NCBI GenBank assembly: GCA_011065065.1 | Contig: JAAKFL010000066.1 | Location: 1-9,444 of the forward strand | Direction: 5' to 3' | Length of the DNA: 9,444 bases | DNA from: Chlamydiota bacterium | Lineage (GTDB): Bacteria; Chlamydiota; Chlamydiia; Chlamydiales; SLFE01 | Shown here: piece after piece, positions 6,020-9,444 of the stretch | How positions within the stretch are numbered: position 1 is the first letter of the stretch | Layout of the letters: every line of letters starts with the position of its first letter | Program-made: the position numbers and the translations under genes | The notes under the pieces: generated by a model | Seen by the model: the letters and a program-made list of their open reading frames with translations, nothing else | Databases searched by the model: none | Told to the model about the DNA's origin: nothing

Positions 6020-7009
6020 ATGAGTAATTTATGGGAAATAAACTTACAAAATTCAATATCAGATTTAGAGAAAAAAAACATTGATGACTGCGCTAAAAAT
6101 TTTAATGATGCTATTAAAGAATTATCTACGGTCATTGACAAACATAATTCTAATGTTGAGCTAGTTAGAGTAGAATTAATTTCGTTATTATGTGCATTGT
6201 ATGAATTAGATTGTAAAATTAATAAAAATATAGGTTTCAGAAAAAAAATATTCACTTCTGATTTAGATGAATTAATTTTAAAATCCCCTTCCCCATATAG
6301 TGATTTTTTAGAAGTGATGAAGGTCAATCCTATGGATTCAGAATCTCGAATCCAGATTTTAGAAAAATTTAATTATAAATATCCTGATGATGTAGGTGTT
6401 ACTTGTTGTAGAGCTTATGCATTAACCATGTGCGGTCAAAGTAAATCGAATGAAGAAGATCTTATGAAAGCTAAAGAATTATATGACAGTTGTGGCTCAG
6501 CTATAAGTAATATTAACTGGATTTCTACTAATAGAATTAATCTTATATGTAACATTGCTGATAAATTTTACATTAATGGTAAATGCAATGAAATTGAAAA
6601 TTTGATAAAAGAAGCGGTTTACTCAGATTGGATTTTACAAACAGGTTTAACAAGTCATCTTGTTACTTTAGATAAAATTTATCGGACTTCAGGATTAATT
6701 CAAGCGGATTTTGATCAAAGATTGAAAAACATGCAATCAAAAATCGAAGAAAAAATAGCAAGTCAAGACTCAAGGTTGATTGAAATCTTGGTTATATTTG
6801 TTACAATACTTGCGATAGTCGCTGGTGCTTTTTCTACTTTTAATTCCAATGCTTCTTTTCTTGAAAAAAAATTATTCATTTCTGCTTTAACACTAGCAAT
6901 GTTAGGGTCACTTTGTGTTGTAATTTTATTATTATCAAGCACCTCCACGAAGAAATGGATATCGGGAATAGTTGCTGTTCTATGTGCAGGAATCTTTTAT
7001 ATTTTGTGA
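6020..7009 (+). CDS. Predicted membrane protein: helical N-terminus and three C-terminal TM segments
   Basis: 329 aa, not recognised. The start at 6020 (MSNLWEINL) is preceded by AGGGAAA (6008-6014). The open frame extends upstream to 5846, but that part is out of frame inside the lipoate-family gene. Residues 1-230 are alpha-helical and TPR-like (for example DVGVTCCRAYALTMCG, about 124-139, and AKELYDSCGSA, 151-161). About 232-252 is a charged helix. Three hydrophobic segments follow: about 253-273, 285-306 and 312-329, the last ending at the C-terminus. The large domain is probably cytosolic and membrane-anchored. Soluble sensing domains with C-terminal TM bundles occur in bacterial abortive-infection effectors, and TM-tailed proteins occur among chlamydial secreted proteins; neither is shown here. 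Codon use is much more AT-rich than the gene ending 16 bases upstream. Confidence 0.82.
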   Translation: MSNLWEINLQNSISDLEKKNIDDCAKNFNDAIKELSTVIDKHNSNVELVRVELISLLCALYELDCKINKNIGFRKKIFTSDLDELILKSPSPYSDFLEVMKVNPMDSESRIQILEKFNYKYPDDVGVTCCRAYALTMCGQSKSNEEDLMKAKELYDSCGSAISNINWISTNRINLICNIADKFYINGKCNEIENLIKEAVYSDWILQTGLTSHLVTLDKIYRTSGLIQADFDQRLKNMQSKIEEKIASQDSRLIEILVIFVTILAIVAGAFSTFNSNASFLEKKLFISALTLAMLGSLCVVILLLSSTSTKKWISGIVAVLCAGIFYIL

Positions 7010-7040
7010 GCGTAATTAAGCCTAACACGATGACACTTTT

Positions 7041-7637
7041 ATGAATAGAATAGATGATCTAATTTCCCAAAAAAAACTAGAAGAAATTGTTCAGGAATAT
7101 AGTTTGGAAGAACTTGTTAAATTACTTTCTTTTAGAAAGGGACTGTTTTTATCTAAACTATTGTTGGAAAATCAAAAATGGAATTCCAATCTTCAAGAGT
7201 TTGCAATTAGCCTCATTGAAAAAATTAAACAATCTCATCCTAAAGAATGGGATGAGGATTGGAGACATGAGGCATATTTTGGATATGCTTACGGGGCATT
7301 GGGATGGGATATTGAAAAAGAATTCGATGCCTTCTATATGGCCGCTCAAAAATCTATTACTCCAACTCCTGAAATATTAATGCATATGGCCATTCTCTGG
7401 AGTTATCCGGGAATAGATAGGAAAAAAATGGATAGGGAGAGAGCCATTGATATTCTGGAACGAGTAGCTCGTGATATTCCCTATATGGAAGCTGTTGGAT
7501 GTTTAGTAAGATTATATGAAGAAACAAAACAAAAAGATAAGGCTGGGTATTGGAAGAAAATTCTATTAGAATCAGAAAAGCAAGAGCTTTATGATCGCCA
7601 TCCATATTTAGATTTTTTTGAAGAATATGAATGTTAA
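7041..7637 (+). CDS. TPR-like helical-repeat protein, unknown function
   Basis: 198 aa, with no signal peptide, membrane segment or cysteine cluster. It looks entirely alpha-helical. About residues 76-190 show TPR/Sel1-like spacing of small and aromatic residues (AYFGYAYGALGW; then EILMHMAILWSYPG; then AIDILERVARDIPYMEAVGC; then LVRLYEETKQKDKAGYWKKI), giving roughly three helix pairs, which implies a protein-binding scaffold. The tail is acidic (FFEEYEC). No Shine-Dalgarno is obvious. A five-codon frame ATG-TGA (7030-7044) overlaps the start as ATGA, so reinitiation is conceivable. It follows the membrane protein by 31 bases on the same strand and shares its AT-rich composition, so the two may act together. 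It could also be an immunity-type or host-directed protein. Confidence 0.78.
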   Translation: MNRIDDLISQKKLEEIVQEYSLEELVKLLSFRKGLFLSKLLLENQKWNSNLQEFAISLIEKIKQSHPKEWDEDWRHEAYFGYAYGALGWDIEKEFDAFYMAAQKSITPTPEILMHMAILWSYPGIDRKKMDRERAIDILERVARDIPYMEAVGCLVRLYEETKQKDKAGYWKKILLESEKQELYDRHPYLDFFEEYEC

Positions 7638-7663
7638 AAACTGGGTCAGGCTTGACCCTGTTT
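7638..7663. repeat. Inverted repeat with GGGTCA-GGCT-TGACCC core in a convergent gap
   Basis: GGGTCA (7643-7648) and TGACCC (7653-7658) pair around a GGCT loop. After one T-T mismatch, AAAC (7638-7641) pairs with GTTT (7660-7663). It lies immediately after the TPR-like gene's stop and before the convergent HEPN gene's end, so it may act as a weak bidirectional terminator, although no long T run is present. It shares the GGGTCAG motif with 8387-8393 and 9210-9216. Confidence 0.7.
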
Positions 7664-7699
7664 CCGCGTTTATTTCAGGACATCGAAAACATTAACTCG

Positions 7700-8347
7700 T
7701 TAACAACTTTTGATGAATTGATTCATATAGGGGATAAAATACACCTCTGCTTGTTCTCTAATTTCAAATACCAAGGCCTTTACATCCAAATCAGTTAAAG
7801 TTATACTTTTTCCTTTAGGAAAAGAAGGAAATTCATATCCTGTCAGGGACTCATCTAACTCGATGATGTCTTTTTTCGTTAAAACTCGTTCACCAAATAA
7901 GTCATGTTGCACTCTATTTCGCAAATCTCTCATATATCCCATTATAGGGAAGATTTGGTGATCATCAGCATTCAAACTTTTCTTTTTCAGGCCTAATTTC
8001 TCTTTAGTACAATCCCACTGATTGAAAATATCGGATAGGCAGTTTTCGATAGAAAAATCATAGTTAAAACCGCCAGGGTTATTATTTTTTTTAAATTCTC
8101 CTTGAGTCATCCTATGAATTTCTAATTGTAAACAATCCTCAAGATTAGAAGAGGGAGGCCCTTCTCCACGTATAAAGGGTAACTTGTTTAACTCAGTTAA
8201 TGATAAACCTGTTTTTAAGCTAATTTCTTTTTGTATTTTTTCAATGTATTGAACATTATACATATATCCCATAATTTGATCCAAATAAACACCAAATCTT
8301 AAATCCACGAACAGAAAAAATTGATCCCAAACATTTTGATAATTCAT
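7700..8347 (-). CDS. HEPN-like protein with Rx4H motif (putative RNase)
   Basis: 215 aa, all-helical, with no membrane segment. The sequence YMRDLRNRVQHDLFGERV (about 138-155) contains Arg143-x4-His148. This matches the Rx4-6H signature of HEPN domains, in which the two residues form the metal-independent RNase site, usually in a dimer. The preceding helix (about 100-118, ENCLSDIFNQWDCTKEKLG) and following helices (about 158-170 and 185-212) suit the HEPN four-helix layout. HEPN proteins act as toxins, defence nucleases or RNA-processing factors. No MNT-type nucleotidyltransferase antitoxin or other known partner is adjacent, so the role is open. The ATG at 8347 has AGGA (8356-8353) five bases upstream. 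It is convergent with the TPR-like gene and follows the F-box gene on the same strand after 125 bases. Confidence 0.75.
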   Translation of the reverse strand: MNYQNVWDQFFLFVDLRFGVYLDQIMGYMYNVQYIEKIQKEISLKTGLSLTELNKLPFIRGEGPPSSNLEDCLQLEIHRMTQGEFKKNNNPGGFNYDFSIENCLSDIFNQWDCTKEKLGLKKKSLNADDHQIFPIMGYMRDLRNRVQHDLFGERVLTKKDIIELDESLTGYEFPSFPKGKSITLTDLDVKALVFEIREQAEVYFIPYMNQFIKSC

Positions 8348-8378
8348 TTTATTCCTATCTATATTAGAATTTTAAATC

Positions 8379-8407
8379 AGGATAGGGGGTCAGAAGTGGG
8401 CTGTCAA
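8379..8407 (-). promoter_or_regulatory. Candidate promoter TTGACA-N17-TATCCT for the HEPN gene
   Basis: On the minus strand TTGACA (8407-8402) is followed after 17 bases by TATCCT (8384-8379). The predicted start near 8372 leaves a leader of about 25 bases containing AGGA. The -35 is perfect and the -10 matches at four of six bases. The 17-base spacer contains a GGGGTCAG repeat remnant (8386-8393). Confidence 0.55.
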
Positions 8408-8472
8408 AAATCTTAGATTTTAATAGTAAAAAAGTTTTCAAAAGAGAGTCCACATTCGTTCCATTTTTTCTT

Positions 8473-9084
8473 TTAATACAGAACACAGCGATTTTTATTT
8501 TCCTCGCCATACGCTTGCGCTTTTTGCATCAAAATTCTCGATATATTCTTACCAATGACGTCAATCCCTTCCATATTGGGAACATATTTAGAAATAGAAT
8601 ACGAAAATCTGAAATTGTCAAAACACACATGGCTTCTCGAGCTTGTGCTTAACTTTCCACCATCCATGCCCCCTTTTGTTAGAAAAATCGTTCTACATCT
8701 CAAAGAAGGCTCACCACAGTTCAACCCCGAAAATGAAGAATTTAGATCTCCATATATGAATTTGACAACGATTGAGCAGTATGGGTCATAAGCAAAATCA
8801 CATTTGAACTCAACCTCTTCACCGGGACCAAGTAATTCGGTAAATTTCTGGATACGTTTTTCTAGTTGGTTCAATGACGATATGGCATGAGCCCGAAGAT
8901 ATGTTTTAACGCTCATATCGGAAGGTACAGTTAAATCTGGAAACAAATTCTTCCATATACGTTCGTCTGCGGAAATTTCATTCCACTCATTGCAAACTTC
9001 ACTGCAAAGAGTCAAGCTTTTGACATCAAGATGAGAAAAGACTTGATAAACGCATTCTATTGGTAATGTAGAAAATAAATTCAT
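8473..9084 (-). CDS. F-box-domain protein, putative host-directed effector
   Basis: 203 aa. Residues 7-49 form an F-box: LPIECVYQVFSHLDVKSL, then CSEVCNEWNEIS, then ERIWKNLF, with the usual Leu-Pro opening and Trp-Lys-x-Leu-Phe end. In eukaryotes this domain binds Skp1 of SCF ubiquitin ligases; bacteria lack SCF, so such proteins generally work inside the host. After a helical linker (55-85), residues 88-165 look beta-rich and cysteine-containing and may be the substrate-binding part; I do not recognise that domain. The protein ends Cys200-Val-Leu-Tyr, a CaaX-like tail with an unusual last residue. There is no classical signal peptide, so export would be by type III secretion (inference). AGGAGG lies five bases before the ATG, and a consensus promoter lies at 9114-9142. 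Confidence 0.9.
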   Translation of the reverse strand: MNLFSTLPIECVYQVFSHLDVKSLTLCSEVCNEWNEISADERIWKNLFPDLTVPSDMSVKTYLRAHAISSLNQLEKRIQKFTELLGPGEEVEFKCDFAYDPYCSIVVKFIYGDLNSSFSGLNCGEPSLRCRTIFLTKGGMDGGKLSTSSRSHVCFDNFRFSYSISKYVPNMEGIDVIGKNISRILMQKAQAYGEENKNRCVLY

Positions 9085-9089
9085 AAAAA

Positions 9090-9095
9090 CCTCCT
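9090..9095 (-). promoter_or_regulatory. Consensus Shine-Dalgarno AGGAGG for the F-box gene
   Basis: The plus-strand CCTCCT reads AGGAGG on the minus strand, five bases before the ATG at 9084. It fixes the start codon. Confidence 0.92.
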
Positions 9096-9113
9096 AATTT
9101 TAATTTAAAAATG

Positions 9114-9142
9114 ATTATATATTAATAGAAATTATTTGTCAA
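9114..9142 (-). promoter_or_regulatory. Perfect sigma-70 consensus promoter TTGACA-N17-TATAAT
   Basis: On the minus strand TTGACA (9142-9137) and TATAAT (9119-9114) are separated by exactly 17 bases of AT-rich spacer. Transcription should start near 9107, giving a 5' leader of about 23 bases that includes the AGGAGG. All twelve hexamer bases and the spacing match the housekeeping consensus, so the F-box gene should be strongly transcribed without an activator. Confidence 0.9.
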
Positions 9143-9209
9143 TAAAAAACAAAACATAAAAAACAAAAGCTAATTAAAGAAATTATTAGCCGGGATTTTG
9201 ATTCTAATC

Positions 9210-9292
9210 GGGTCAGACGTGACTTATTGACTTATTTATTGCAAATGCTCAATAAGCATCGATAAAAAAAGTCAATAAGTCACGTCTGACCC
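9210..9292. repeat. 24-bp perfect inverted repeat, MITE/REP-like
   Basis: Bases 9210-9233 (starting GGGTCAGACGTGACTTATTG) are the exact reverse complement of 9269-9292. The 35-base interior holds a second small hairpin, ATGCT (9245-9249) with AGCAT (9255-9259). The outer ends carry the GGGTCAG motif seen at 7643 and 8387. It contains no open frame, so it would be non-autonomous if mobile. Confidence 0.88.
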
Positions 9293-9312
9293 CTTTCACG
9301 TCTGACCCCTTT
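9281..9312. repeat. 16-bp tandem duplication at the right end of the inverted repeat
   Basis: CACGTCTGACCCCTTT occurs at 9281-9296 and again at 9297-9312, followed by CAC at 9313-9315. The right arm of the inverted repeat is thus partly duplicated outward, which suggests slippage or end duplication of the element. Confidence 0.9.
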
Positions 9313-9345
9313 CACTACTAAATTAACTGCTTATCTGTCCTTATT

Positions 9346-9444
9346 TTGCCAGATATTGCCAGATATTGCCAGATATTGCCAGATATTGCCAGATATTGCC
9401 AGATATTGCCAGATATTGCCAGATATTGCCAGATATTGCCAGAT
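9346..9444. repeat. Perfect 10-bp tandem repeat TTGCCAGATA, about 9.9 copies
   Basis: From 9346 to the window end the 10-base unit TTGCCAGATA repeats without a single mismatch and is cut by the window edge, so the true length is unknown. It is a minisatellite expected to vary in copy number. Because 10 is not a multiple of 3, all three frames of a strand read the same decapeptide: LPDIARYCQI on plus and YLAISGNIWQ on minus. No stop occurs in any frame. Minus-strand frames entering from the right hit stops within about 30 bases after leaving the array. The rest of 9085-9345 holds only the promoter and repeats listed here; I see no gene in it. Confidence 0.97.

Noticed and set aside
5842..6327. 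Minus-strand 161-aa open frame across the ligase/membrane-protein junction
   Set aside because: It is antisense to two better-supported genes, has no ribosome site and is made of low-complexity Ser/Leu/Ile codons produced by AT-rich antisense.
8555..8791. Plus-strand 78-aa frame inside the F-box gene
   Set aside because: It is antisense to a gene with consensus promoter and ribosome site and has no convincing start.
7700..9084. HEPN and F-box genes as a classical toxin-antitoxin operon
   Set aside because: Each has its own candidate promoter, they are 125 bases apart, and the F-box protein has no antitoxin-like or DNA-binding feature.
9210..9444. CRISPR array
   Set aside because: The repeats are contiguous 10-bp units without spacers, and the upstream element is a single inverted repeat; no cas gene is present.

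Overview
The window most likely comes from an environmental chlamydia (order Chlamydiales, amoeba-associated, Parachlamydiaceae/Waddliaceae-like). The evidence is an rnc-radA pair, a stand-alone [2Fe-2S] ferredoxin, a lipoate-ligase-family enzyme and an F-box protein. F-box proteins are eukaryotic-type domains that bacteria mostly carry as host-directed effectors and that are known from amoeba-infecting chlamydiae and Legionella. This assignment is inferred from gene content; no marker gene proves it.

Layout. 1-157: a perfect 36-bp inverted repeat built from ATCCT/AGGAT units. 157-959 (minus): an unrecognised 186-aa protein whose 3' end overlaps a plant-type ferredoxin gene. 988-2298 (plus): an O6-alkylguanine-DNA alkyltransferase, a probably secreted Nudix-like protein, and a 56-aa coiled-coil protein with a near-perfect Shine-Dalgarno. 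2347-4458 (minus): radA and rnc, 3 bases apart and probably co-transcribed in the order rnc-radA. 4506-4561: a second, imperfect copy of the AGGAT repeat. 4607-6003 (plus): an unrecognised 230-aa protein overlapping, as TGATG, a lipoate-protein ligase/octanoyltransferase-family gene. These genes look like moderately AT-rich chlamydial core or shell genome.

From about 6004 to the end the sequence becomes visibly more AT-rich and looks like accessory DNA. It holds a 329-aa protein with a helical N-terminus and three C-terminal membrane segments, a 198-aa TPR-like helical protein, a minus-strand protein with a HEPN-type Rx4H RNase motif, and a minus-strand F-box protein ending in Cys-Val-Leu-Tyr. 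GGGTCAG-type repeats sit in three of the gaps between these genes. The right edge carries a 24-bp inverted repeat and a perfect 10-bp tandem array that runs off the window.

The best candidates for new biology are the F-box gene, which has a TTGACA-N17-TATAAT promoter, an AGGAGG ribosome site and a CaaX-like tail, and its HEPN neighbour, whose putative promoter lies across a repeat remnant. No tRNA, rRNA, CRISPR array, transposase gene or convincing intrinsic terminator was seen.
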